A stretch of 64,000 nucleotides of DNA from Nicotiana tabacum. Its lineage: Eukaryota > Streptophyta > Magnoliopsida > Solanales > Solanaceae. Within the stretch, counting starts at the first letter, position 1; every line of letters begins with the position of its first letter. The notes beneath the pieces are model-generated. The model saw only the letters and a program-made list of their open reading frames with translations. It was not told the origin of the DNA and did no database searches. The DNA lies in the NCBI RefSeq assembly GCF_000715075.1, contig NC_134088.1:3720001-3784000 (forward strand), given 5' to 3'. The position numbers were made by a program, and so were the translations under genes. Of this stretch, positions 36,966 through 48,367 are shown one piece after another.

Positions 36966-37858
36966 TGTTAGAAGAAAAAACGGGGAAAAAAAACAGTAAA
37001 CTATAAGAAATATTCCGAGTCCACAATTTGCTTGTGCGTCCTTAAGGAATTTTAACCCCCTCACACGTTGCCAAGGTAATGGATTAAATCCTCCTAGGAT
37101 GAAATGGAATAAACCTTCCTGCAACAGTGACAATACAAACTGCAGGATACCAACGAACTCAAAGAACGGAGCAAAATCACACTTACGAATTTGAGAGAGA
37201 GAGACTGCGAATTAGAATGCAGTATTTTTAGAAAGAAGAAAGTTCTGTAATCTTTTTGGTATATCAAAACCGAAGCCATGCCTCAGAATTTATAGGCAAT
37301 TATTGGAAGAGGTGTGATGTTTGTTCTGGAAAAAGTGCCTTTTCAAAAGTTTACGCTGCCTGCCGCGGTCCTACCGCGGTTACGCCAGGACCGCGACCAG
37401 AGTGGCCCTCTGAATCTGCAGAACGGTTCTGGCGCGGTCCTACCGCGGTTATGCCAGGACCGCGGCCAGACTATACTTTTGAATCTTCAGCAGTGATCTG
37501 GCATTTAATTAATTATTAAATAATTAATTAAATAAATTTTGTCCAAAAAATAATTTTATCGATCATTTGACAAATCCAAATCCAAATCCAAATCCGAAGC
37601 CGAGCCGAGCGAGCGACGACGATGGCGCGATGGTTTATTCTCTTCAACTCCTTTTAAGAGCTCTAAGAAGTGATCCCATATTTTTACACACAAGTGTAGT
37701 TGTCTTTCACCAATGTGGTACAAAGTTCATGATAAAAGCTCGCTTGATTCAAATTTTCATTTCCCTCCATTTTATTTCCCACAATTTCCCAATTCACACT
37801 CTTAGACTTTAAAGCCCAATGCTTAAAGTCTTTAAAGCTTAATGCTTAAAGTCCAACA
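36966..37858 (-). mobile_element. Ty1/copia 3' LTR (inferred bounds)
   Basis: On the minus strand it would start TGTTGGACTTTAAGC at 37858, preceded by a purine-rich tract (tgtggggaat, plus 37859-37868) suitable as the polypurine tract, and end ...ttctaaca at 36966. This gives an 893-bp LTR with TG...CA ends in the correct place relative to the pol end at 38422. Its partner lies right of the window, so length and target duplication cannot be confirmed. Confidence 0.6.
37364..37471. repeat. GC-rich 69-bp direct duplication in the copia LTR
   Basis: The segment cgcggtcctaccgcggtta followed by gccaggaccgcg occurs at 37364 and again at 37433, offset 69 bp. Each copy contains an imperfect palindrome built on CCGCGG and CGCGGTCC/GGACCGCG. 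Confidence 0.9.
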
Positions 37859-38421
37859 ATTCCCCACATGAATGAGAATGGTTGTAACAAGAATGATCAT
37901 CGATGAAAGTTGTGTGATTTGCAAGTAAGGATTAATTGCATCTGGATAAGTCGGTTTCCCTTTGAACTTTCCGTAGTGAGAATATGTCGGATATACTCGG
38001 TCAATCGGTAGATTTGATATCTTTGAACCGTCGAACTTTAGTGTATACCTAGACAACCATTTGTCACACAATCAACCCTTAACCGTCTTTTGGTTCTCAT
38101 TGTTGTGTTCGTTTCAGCCATGACAGCTCCTGGTTTTATAAGTGCGTAGAGAATTGGCCTTACCGAATTCTCATTGAAGCGGCTTCAACTTCACACTTAC
38201 ATAGGTGATTCCTAAACATGCAATCCTCTAGATTGACACTATTTGATAAATACCACATCAAACTTAGGTAATCATTAAAGAATGTGTAAAGTTCTATCCT
38301 TGTTACTGAACATTGTCTTCATCACGAAAAGGGACCAAAGATTTTACTTTGACAATGTTGAACCGGTCAATCACAACTTTGTTTGAGCTCCTTGAACCTA
38401 GATCTCGGAAAATCCAAAATT

Positions 38422-38555
38422 CTAGGTAGAGTTACCGCCATATTGACTTGTCCTCGGCCATAGTCCCATTCCTTTAGATAATTTCTCAACTCCCTCTCTA
38501 GTTAAGCCTTTTGTAAGCGGATCTGCCACATTATCCTTTGATCTTACATAATCAA
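38422..38555 (-). pseudogene. Ty1/copia pol, C-terminal end of RNase H
   Basis: Minus-strand frame reads YVRSKDNVADPLTKGLTRE and KLSKGMGLWPRTSQYGGNS, then TAG at 38424-38422. This is the C-terminus of copia pol. The preceding residues (SSGIITID) lie at about 61829-61860, on the far side of the Ogre. The two pieces were one gene before the Ogre inserted. Confidence 0.9.
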
Positions 38556-41500
38556 TGTCACACCTCATTTTTACCTACACCCCCAGGGGCGTAAAGGGAG
38601 TTTTTTCAATTAAGGGATAATCGAAAATAGGATTTATTAATTAATTTAGAGTCGCCACTTAGGAGATTTATGGTGTCCCAAGTCACCGGTTGAATCCCGA
38701 ATCGAGGAAAAGGTTGACTCTGTATTACAGTCCGCGAACCAGAAATCCAAGTAAGGAATTCTGTTAACCCGGAAGAAGGTGTTAGGCATTTCCGAGTTCC
38801 GTGGTTCTAGCACGGTCACTCAACTGTCATATTCGGCTTATTTATCTGATTTTAATACATGTTGAACCTATGTGCAAATTTCAACTGTGTACCGCTTTTA
38901 TTATTGTTATTTTTACCGAGAATTGCAACATCGTGAAAATACATCTCAAACCACGTCACATCAATGCACCCGTGGTTATTGACATATTTCAACTCTGTTG
39001 AGATTTGGATTTGGGTCACATAAATGTGCATCCGAAGATAACATTATTAAATACGCGCCTAAAGCGACTAGCGTATCATTATTTTGAGAAGGTCGTGAAA
39101 TCTTGCTAAAACGGCCTATCTGAAGTCTAATTAATTATTAACCATTTATTGAGGGCCCCATAGCTTGCGTTTTATTTGGCGAGGCTCGTCTCATTTTTTA
39201 TTTTTTAGGGGAATCCTAAAATAATCCTGGTTAATTACATGCTTGAAAAGCCATCACTTATTTATCGGATTAAAGCAAGCGCAACTGGAAAACTACAATC
39301 AAACTTTGTAAAAGGAGATTATTTCATGCCTTATTCTATAAGTCAATATTACTGAAATTGAAAATACGGAGTTGACAAACAATACATACATTCAAAAGAA
39401 AACTAATTATCCTATAGCTAATCTAAACCCACATTGTTAGATGAAATGAACCGTTGGAACTAATTGTTTTCAAATACTTGAAACTAAACCAACCTTGATT
39501 ACTAATGATTACGAAAGTTTGATAAACTAAATCATTAATTTAAATAACTGATTGGATTAGTGTTCTCAGCCTTACTACATTGAATCGCACTTCAAATATA
39601 TCAAGCCTATGGATTATAGGAAATTACTAACCAATTATACTTACCTAACACTTACGGATCTTTGTTACTAACGAGATTCAAAAAATCACAAACTTCGAGT
39701 TACTTCTATTCCAATATCTGCGAGTTTAAAGTTAGATTTTACCAACCAATTAAATCGATTCACTACATTAACTAATTACCAATTCGAGTTGGGATGTGAT
39801 TCCGAAGCTACATTATTCTAAATATATGAATTAGCAAAACTGAAGCTGATAACTATGCAATTCCTACAGAAATACGTCTAATAGTTCAACAATCTAACAA
39901 TTCTGCTCAAATTAAACTTGCATACTATATTAACTAATATTCATGTCATTACAAGGGTCTTGCGTCCGTAATCCAACGTTATGCCATATTTAGCTGCTAA
40001 ACAGTGATAAGCAAATCCAACAATCAAATTATTCGTCCGGCTCTAAACTAACTCACGATTGCCATTAAATACAAAACAATGTGACTACAAGATTACAATG
40101 CCATTTATCAAGACGAATGAGGATTGTGAATAACAATATCGTTTCATGCTTTGAATAACTTCTTATTTTTAAAACTTAACTACAACTAAATGAAGTTAAA
40201 CTAACACATGTCTAACAAATGACCAAATGTCCCAAATAATCCATGAATTTAACAGTCCAAACCCATCTAAATTATTGTAGAAAAGTTTAATTACAGTCCA
40301 AATTACTACAATCAACTATGATAAAATACGGCAAGAAATTTTAGCTTCCAATGAAGTTATACTTCCATTTTTCATATTTATTCTGACTGGACAACTACAT
40401 GATTTGAGATTCAGGACATATACCTGGTTTAGGCAATACAAGAAGAGGAAGAAAAAGGTCAGCAACAGTAGTAGCCAACAAAAGTTGCAACGACAGTGTA
40501 ACAACGAAATAAACAGCAACTACAAACTGTCCCCAGCATAGAGCAGAAAAAAAAGGAGCGTTCTAGTTATTTCAAGTTCTCAAGCCAAGCAAATAAAATA
40601 ACTTCTCTTTTTCAAGTTTTCTACTTTCGAAATACAATTTTTTTTTCAATTGAGCATTCAAGTTTTTTTTTCGGTCCTCCTTTGTCTCTTTTTTTCTTAG
40701 TTCTCCCCCTCCAATTTCCAGCCTCAACACCCTTTTGATACAAGTCTGCCCCCTCTCCAACCTACTGCCCAACCTTTTTTCTTATTGAAATCAGAATTTT
40801 CCACTAAATTTCCACTAAGGAAAGCTTTTCCTTAATTTCACCCCCCCATTCCCTTTTGTTCCCCATTATCACATTAATTTAAAGACACTAACATCCCACT
40901 AACAACACACTAACATTAACATATTATTCCTACTGTTTCATTCTCAAATTATCCCTGAAAACCCCTTAATATTACTGCCTATCAGCTGTACCAACTCATT
41001 TAAGGAAGAAAGTTAATCATTTGACTAAACTAATTCCCATATGATCACCTAAATTACTACAGCTATAACTAATTCCAGCCAGAAAAATACATCAAGTACA
41101 AGAGTTTCAATGATTCAGAATAATGCTCATAATCAAACAGAATCTGAATTAATCGGACAATTAACAATTGAACACTATAAACAACAGAATGCCAAATGAT
41201 TCAAACTATACGAAAAACCTAGTCAACGAAGCTTAATTAGTCGATTACATATTATAATTGACACTGAACAAAAATTTTAGTGTTATTGACAGAATCATGG
41301 ATTAACTGGAAACTAATTAATCGACGCAACTTATTAATCGATTACACAAATTATAACACATAACAATTATAGCAAACATAAACAAATGACAAAATTGGAC
41401 CAAATAAAAAGGTCTGCTGAAGATGAACAGAATCAATTGACAAAAAGAATTAAAAAAACCAATAAAACTAAACTAACAAATAAATAGATATAAACAGATA

Positions 41501-43020
41501 CAAAACGGAACCAATTGGAAAAGACAAATACCTCAAGAACTAGGACACTAGGCAATCCTGACTTGAACTCTGACTCGTACCCTTTTTTGAGGTCGAACGG
41601 ACCTTAATCGAGTGTTCTCAACTGAGAACACTTCGACTAAGGTCCATTGAACACCCAAAACCTCTTTTATTTGGACAGAATTCCAGGCTTGTGTTTTTTA
41701 GAGTTCTTGGGCTTGATTTGGGGCTCGAGTGTTTCTAGCCAGATTCGAACCAAACCAAGCTTGGTTTGGTTACGAGTGAGGTCAGAGGAGTAACTGGTGC
41801 GAATTAAGGACTGGTTGGGTAGATCTAAGTTTGGCTCGAATCTTCAATTGAAGATTCGAGAAGTTCCAGGAAGATTCGAGCTAAACGATTACCGGATTTG
41901 GATCGAGGGTGGTCAGGAGGTCTTAGGGTGTTGGTTTGGTGACCGACGACGTTGTTGCCGTCAGGTTTTAGGCGGAGGTAACCTAAGGCGGCTAGGGTTT
42001 GGGGTTCGTCTCTGAAAGAGACGATGAACAGGGATGGGGGGTGTTTGGTTTGGGGGGCTGGGGTAGGATATTAAGTTTATATAGGGGAGGGGTGGTTTGA
42101 TCTTGGCCGTTGGATCAATCATGATCCACGACCTGGATCAATTCACTTAAAGGGGACGACACCGTTTGGTCTCATTCAGAGACTGGGTCGACCCGGGTCG
42201 AAATGGACCGGGTTGTGAGGGAAGCTTGGGAGCCATTAAATCAAAAGCAATGAATGGTCCCGATAAAATACAACCATACGGTGTCGTTTGGTTTAATGAA
42301 AGAACTGAACTGGACCGTTAGATCTGTTTGATCAACGATCCAGATGGAAAGTGCTAATACGACGTAGTTTGGTTTGTCTTTTGAGATTAACTGGATCGGG
42401 TACCATCAAAACGACATAGCTCTTGCCCTATACTACGTCGTTTGGTGGTCTTTGGGTTGACATACTTGGGCCGGGTAGGGCGTGTGACTTTTGAGCCTGA
42501 ATTCTCTTTTAAAAACTGGCCCAGTCCGAATTTTCTTCATTTTTTGAACTCTTTTCCTTTTCCTTCTTTAATTTCAAATTTAAACACAATTCCTAATTAA
42601 ATTGTAAAATCAAAAATAAAACTACACAAATATTAATTAACACTTATAACAATTAACACACAAATTAAAACCTTAAAATAAAATCACACAATGACAACAA
42701 ATAGAATAAAACACATATTTTTGTGATTTTCCTTTTAGAGCCAAATGATGGTTTAATTAATTCTTAAAGGCATAATTAAATCCTAAATATGCATGCAACA
42801 TGTATTTTTTTGTATTTTCCAATTAACTACAACAAAGTAAACATTTACGGACAAAAACACAAATAATTATCCAAAAATGCCACGCAAATCCTAAAAATTG
42901 CACACCAAGAGTAGTTCACAAATCACGTGCTCACAGCTGAAATCACAGCTGAAATCACACCAAAAGTAGTTCACCAAGCTTTTGGAGTAGTTTTAGTGAA
43001 GCAAAAATCACGTGCTCACA
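38556..43020 (-). repeat. Ogre 3' LTR (4465 bp)
   Basis: Bounded tgtcacacc...cgtgctcaca on plus. It aligns along its length with 57332-61823. It has a 21-bp segment near 39110-39130, a short segment near 41730-41746 and an extra gctgaaatcacag near 42945 that the other LTR lacks. Short ORFs inside it (for example 40316-40519) recur in the other LTR and look noncoding. Confidence 0.95.
42155..42447 (-). promoter_or_regulatory. U3 repeat cluster ACG-N-CGTTTGGT upstream of TATA
   Basis: Words gacgacaccgtttggt (42155), acggtgtcgtttggttt (42279), gacgtagtttggttt (42361) and tacgtcgtttggtgg (42434) repeat at 70-125-bp spacing. They lie upstream, in minus-strand sense, of the TATA-like ctatataaac at 42084-42075. 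The other LTR has the same series at about 60985-61272. Candidate enhancer repeats. Confidence 0.55.
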
Positions 43021-43034
43021 GCTGCCCCTCTTTG
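43021..43034 (-). other. Ogre polypurine tract
   Basis: Minus strand reads acaaagaggggcagc directly before the 3' LTR start TGTGAGCACGTG. This is the expected site for plus-strand priming. Confidence 0.88.
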
Positions 43035-43139
43035 TCTAAAAACACGAAGGGTTTTTGTGTAAAGATAAAGTGAGCGGATACGAGCGATTTTTGCCTGTTG
43101 GAATACTCCGTGTGAAGCATTTTTTTGAAAAAGATTTAA

Positions 43140-43207
43140 CCGAACCTTTGCTTCAAAGGTTTCCTACATATCCCTGGCTAGAAGGGAATCAGGCTAATGT
43201 AGTTCGG
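43140..43207 (-). promoter_or_regulatory. Foldable motif, copy A (near PPT)
   Basis: On plus: P1 CCGAA 43140-43144 with TTCGG 43203-43207; P2 CCTTTG 43145-43150 with CAAAGG 43154-43159; P3 CTACAT 43164-43169 with ATGTAG 43197-43202; P4 TCCC 43171-43174 with GGGA 43184-43187. The stems abut, forming a perfect three-way junction. It lies about 105 nt inside the 3' LTR boundary. No coding frame covers it. Confidence 0.65.
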
Positions 43208-43430
43208 GAAGTTTTGGCAGCTAGGACTACCATGGAACTACAATTTTGTTGTTACTGCTGTTGCATGCTGTTGCTACTGCTTTACCGATCTCCTTATTAC
43301 ACCGTGCCAAAAGAAAACAAGAAGTTAGACTAAACTAGGAATTACAAAATCTTATCTATCTTCCACTTGCTCTGGTTGCTTTGCTTTCTTGTCGGCTTGT
43401 GTTTCCTCTGGTGCTTTTCTTTCGAAAACT

Positions 43431-45885
43431 GCTGGGGATGACACTGGCCTTTTGCCTTTCTGAACACAAGTTTTATCACTCCGCTCTGTCTGCTGGGGAC
43501 GCTGCTTCCTACATTAAAGCTTGTTATGCTGAGGATTTTTATTGTAACCCTCCTCATTACTGACTTCTGATTTGATCTTGAAATGTATTCCTCTGTTCTG
43601 CAGGCAGGCTCCTGACTCCAACTTGACTTTTTAAAGATGACACAACCTCCATTCTCCAGGAGGGTTCCTGACTTCAACATAATTTAAAAATATAACAACC
43701 TCCGTTCTACAGGCGGGCTCCTGACTCCTTCAACTTTTTAAAATAAACAACCTCCGTTCTACAGGCGGGCTCCTGACTTCAACAACTTTCTCCAAATAAT
43801 TCAGCCTCCATTCTCCAGGCGGGCTCCTGACTTCAACATAATTTAAAAATATAACAACCTCCATTCTACAGGCGGGCTCCTGACTCCTTCAACTTTTTTT
43901 AAAATAAACAACCTCCGTTCTACAGGCGGGCTCCTGACTCCAATTTAAAATTTAACAACCTCCGTTCTACAGGCGGGCTCCTGACTTCAACAACTTTCTC
44001 CAAATAATTCAGCCTCCATTCTCTAGGCGGGCTCCTGACTTCTCCAACTTTTAAATAATTCAGCCTCCATTCTCCAGGCGGGCTCCTGACTTCAACAACA
44101 AAAAATAATTCAGCCTCCATTCTCCAGGCGGGCTCCTGACTTCTTTAAATATAACAACCTTTGTTCTACAGGCGGGCTCCTGACTTCTCCAACTTCTTGA
44201 AAATAATTCAGCCTCCATTCTCCAGGCGGGCTCCTGACTCCAACTTAAAATTTAACAACCTCCGTTCTACAGGCGGGCTCCTAACTTCTCCAACTTAAAA
44301 TTAACAACCTCCGTTCTACAGGCGGGCTTCTGACTTCAACAACAACTTAAAAATAATTCGGCCTCCATTCTCCAGGTGGGCTCCTGACTTCAACAACTTT
44401 GAAAATAAATCAGCCTCCATTCTCCAGGCGGGCTCCTGACTTCAACAATTTCTTAAAAATTTCAGGTGTTTTATTCCTCTGAAAACTGCTGGGGATAACA
44501 CCGATATTTTATTTCACCAATATGTCATTTTCCTTTTTCAAAGACTATTTCCTTTAAAGCTGGCGCTTTCACTTCCCTGAAACCTGTCGGGAATAACACT
44601 GCTGTGGAATTATCTTCCTCCTTTTAACAATGGTGGGGATGATATTAATTCAAAGGCCATTATTTTTAAAACTTTGGGTTATCTTGCTTCTTCCAAGATT
44701 GTTTTTCTTTTAAAACTTGTATCTCCATTCTCGTATACTGCTGGAGATTTTACTTCCTTCAAAACTTGTGTTATCTTCTCTCTTTCCCAAATGGCTATCT
44801 GATTTTAAGAAAATTTTCGTAATGAGGGAAAATTTTCTGCCCCAGTTTGATAATCTTCTTTGTGACCCTGTCTTCCTGCTGTCAATAATATTTCCTTTCC
44901 CTGCTTTAAATCAAAGAAAAATTTGTTAGTTTAAAACGGGGCGAGTGGTCGTACCACTTCTGCTGGGGAAGGTTTTTCCCTTTTCTTTTCCCTACTTTGC
45001 TATAAAACTTGCTGGGGATGATACTGTTTGTTGGGGCTGATATTCCTGTTGGGGATGATTTTTCATTTCTCTTCCTTCTTCGCTCTGTGTTGTCCGACCA
45101 TTGCGGAACTTGGTCGAGAATCTATCGGAGTTGTTCCTGTATCTCGCAAATCTGCTGGGGATCCTTTTGGAATTTGATCCATAACTTTTCAACTGTTGTT
45201 CTTTCTGTTTTTCTCTGACTTCCCCTGGATGTTTGGTCCTCTTGGGATCTAGACCCATTCGTCATTTGGTCTTGCGACAAACTTCTTTTTGCTTTGTCGC
45301 CTTATCTTTGGCCTGTCCTATTCGCATTTTGCTTTGCACCATTTTGCCCGCTGGTAGTAAGCTCTGAAAATTCTTCTAAAAAACAAACTGCTAGGGAGGT
45401 AAAGTCTTTAAACCAAGAAATGATAAAGTGATGATTTCAAAAATAGAAAAAGAAGAAGTCTTTCTGAACAAATGCTGGGGAAAAAGAAAGAAAAGAACTT
45501 ATCTGAGATATAACCGATCCCAACGATCATGTCATGCACTCCGAACTAATCAACCCAGTCTTTTTGTATCAATCAATCTTTCGGACGGCCTCATCTGGCT
45601 GGGGATAAACAAGCACTCAACTCTCTGCCAAATGCGGATCATTTCCGCTAATCTTGTCTTGTCGCCTCATAGTGCCCTTCGAGGGGTTTTCACTAATAAT
45701 ACTCTCTCGTTTCTCTCAACTCCCGTCATCTTATGGTGCCTGTGAAGGTTTTCACCGATAATACTCTCTCATTTTATTTTATTTTTCAGCTGGGGATTGG
45801 AGTGTTGTAGATATGACGCTCTTTGCTGGGGATTCTTTTGGCTATCAATTCATTTCCAGCTTATGATCTTCTTCTTTGCTGGGGA
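43431..45885 (-). repeat. Eleven dispersed GCTGGGGA octamers in the Ogre 3' region
   Basis: Exact copies on plus start at 43431, 43492, 44488, 44962, 45011, 45154, 45474, 45598, 45789, 45825 and 45878, with several near-copies between. In the element's sense (minus) they read TCCCCAGC, complementary to GCTGGGGA within the primer-binding site at 57310-57327. The rest of 44460-46430 is noncoding, T/C-rich on plus. Confidence 0.9.
43590..44450 (-). repeat. ~50-bp tandem repeat array, about 17 copies
   Basis: Each unit contains caggcgggctcctgactt (or variant) after either cctccgttctac or cctccattctcc; the two variants occur in blocks. Spacers of 15-25 bp are A/T-rich (aacaacttt, aaataattca). It lies in the 3' noncoding region between pol and the PPT, a place where Ogre elements are known to hold tandem arrays. 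Confidence 0.95.
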
Positions 45886-46156
45886 TCAGAGTGTTATTCC
45901 CGACATCCATTTACTTGACTTGGCACTTCTCGGAGGCTGATCGGGAGGTCTTTTTTGGACATCAATATGGGTTTTTTGTGTATGGCTAAAGAAAAGGGGT
46001 ATCAAGAGGGTTCAAAATCATTTTGATGGGTAAAACATTACAACTCTTGGAATCGAACTTTCTTCCCAAAATTACAAACACAAACTTCTGCCCCAATTTT
46101 TCTTGCTTGGGGATTTTTACTTTTTTTTTGTTACATTATGACCGAGCCGTGAGGCG

Positions 46157-46196
46157 CCTACGTATCCTTCTTGAGAAATCAGGTCAAACGTAGTTC
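46157..46196 (-). promoter_or_regulatory. Foldable motif, copy B (after pol)
   Basis: P3 CTACGT 46158-46163 with ACGTAG 46188-46193; P4 TTC 46168-46170 with GAA 46175-46177; upstream P2 GCC 46146-46148 with GGC 46153-46155. No clear closing stem. It sits about 240 nt downstream of the pol stop in element sense. Confidence 0.6.
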
Positions 46197-46436
46197 CCAA
46201 TTCCTTTGTTTTTCTTGTGACTTTTCTTTTGTCTTTATTATCATTATTTTTCTCTTTTTCTTTTTCTTTCATTTTAATTATTGATTCCAAAAGAGGGATA
46301 TGAAGAATAAATAAGGCTCAAAAGGGGAAGCAAAGGTTAAAGTGTTTGGATAGAAGAAAGAATTGCCTCTGTCATTTCATGCTCCGATAAATGCCAACCA
46401 CAAAGAAACAACAATTACAATCAAAAGAAATCACAC

Positions 46437-47600
46437 CTAATATCTCTTAACTGCGTCAGAATTGATAGCCATGTCGACGCATTTCCCATCGATATCTGTT
46501 AAACATAAAGCGCCATTGGACAACACTTTGGTTATAATGAACGGTCCTTGCCAATTCGGGGTGAACTTGCCTTTTGCTTCGGCCTGATGTGGCAGGATTC
46601 GTTTCAACACCTGCTGCCCCACCTCAAATTTTCTAGGGCGCACCTTCTTATTGTAGGCTCTCACCATTCTCTTTTGATATAACTGGCCATGACACACAGC
46701 TGCCAATCTCTTTTCATCAATCAAGTTCAACTGCTCCAAACGGGTTTTGACCCACTTGTCATCATCAATCTCAGCCTCAGCGACAATCCGAAGGGATGGA
46801 ATTTCAACTTCCACCGGTATTACTGCTTCAGTTCCATATACCAACAAATAAGGGGTTGCACCTACTGAAGTCCGAACGGTAGTGCGATAACCCAACAATG
46901 CAAATGGTAATTTCTCATGCCATTGTCTGGATCCTTCTACCATCTTCCTTAGTATCTTCTTGATGTTCTTGTTGGCTGCTTCAACTGCTCCATTCGCCTT
47001 GGGACGATATGGTGTGGAATTACGGTGTGTAATCTTAAACTGTTGACATACCTCTTTCATCAAATTGTTGTTAAGATTAGCACCATTATCCGTGATGATC
47101 ACTTTTTGGGACCCCAAATCTACAAATGATATGGGAGTGAACAAAATCCACCACTGCCTTCTTGGTTACCGACTTGAAAGTTTTAGCTTCAACCCACTTA
47201 GTGAAATAGTCGATGGTCACTAGAATGAACCTATGACCATTGGTAGCTGCCGGCTCAATAGGTCCAATGACATCCATGCCCCAGGCAACAAATGGCCATG
47301 GCGCTAACATTGTATGCAATTCTGTCGGCGGAGAATGAATCAAATCTCCGTATATCTGACATTGATGGCATTTCCGCACGAAATTGATGCAATCACGCTC
47401 CATAGTGAGCCAATAATACCCTGCTCGAAGAATCTTCTTTGCCAATACATATCCGCTCATATGTGGCCCACAAACTCCAGCATGTACCTCTGTCATAACT
47501 GTCGTGGCTTGACTGACATCTATACATCTCAGCAATCCCAAATCTAGGGTTCTTTTGTACAACACTCCTCCACTGAGGAAGAATCCACTTGACAATCGCC
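46437..47600 (-). pseudogene. Ogre integrase
   Basis: Retroviral-type integrase that would join element cDNA to the host chromosome. The N-terminal HHCC zinc finger is visible (EVHAGVCGPHMSG, then KCHQCQ), followed by the DDE core: Asp in WGMDVIGP, Asp in IITDNGANL, Glu in ANGAVEAANKN. The C-terminal part has a GTEAVIPVE block and a GPFIITKVL segment before the stop at 46437. A frameshift near 47110-47140 separates the first catalytic Asp from the second, so the protein cannot be made whole. Confidence 0.92.
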
Positions 47601-47628
47601 GAATGGCTCTTTTTTGATCTCCGGTGGC

Positions 47629-48230
47629 CTACTCCGGGTATATCCCCATCCTGAGGTACTCCTTGATGTCATAAAACCATGGCTCGCCATCCACTTCTTC
47701 CTCTATCATGTTGCAATAAGCATGTTGATCAGGAACCTGGATGTGCAACAGGTCAACATGAATTTTATCTGGGTGGTGCAACATTGATGCTAAAGTGGCC
47801 AATGCATCGGCAACCTCATTATGAACTCTTGGGATGTGTCTGAACTCCACTGATCGAAATTGCTTGCTCAGATCGTGCAAACATTGATATGGTATGAGCT
47901 TCAAATCCCGTGTTTCCCATTCACCCTGAATCTGATGCACCAGGAGGTCCGAGTCTCCCAAGACCAAACGTCCTGGACATCCATGTCTGCAGCTAGTTGC
48001 AGACCCAAAATGCATGCCTCATACTCAGCCATGTTGTTGGTACAATAGAAACGCAGCTGAGCTGTAACAGGATAATGACATCCTGTTTCAGAAATAAGTA
48101 CCGCTCCTATTCTAACTCCCTTCGCATTTGCGGCTCCATCAAAGAAAAGCTTCCAACCTAGTTCCTCAGGTAATTCCAACTCATCTATATGCATTACCTC
48201 CTCGTCAGGAAATACGTCCTCAACGACTCG
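47629..48230 (-). pseudogene. Second (archaeal-type) RNase H of Ogre
   Basis: Reads WKLFFDGAANAKGVRIGAVL, NNMAEYEACILGL, then DSDLLVHQIQGEWE and VHNEVADALATLAS. The Asp, Glu, Asp and Asp positions of an RNase H fold are all visible. The domain follows the ordinary RNase H as an extra copy, a hallmark of the Tat/Ogre lineage. A frameshift between about 48015 and 47940 and a stop at 47629 break it; another frameshift near 48230 cuts it from RT. Confidence 0.88.
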
Positions 48231-48367
48231 TATTCTTCATCAACAGGATTCTCAGCCAAGTGATCAGCCAGTGCTTGGGCTTTCATGTCCGTCCTCGTCA
48301 CATAGACGATGTCAAACTCCATGAGTAATATTTGCCATTTTGCTAACCTCCCTGTGGGCATAGGCTT

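Noticed and set aside
40316..40519. Hydrophobic ORF on minus in the left Ogre LTR, repeated at 59122-59310
   Set aside because: It recurs only because the LTR is duplicated; low-complexity composition and no start context or homology; treated as chance ORF.
43590..44450. Regularly spaced repeats that look like a CRISPR array
   Set aside because: The spacers are similar and AT-rich, the array lies inside a plant retrotransposon and there are no cas genes; it is an element tandem repeat.
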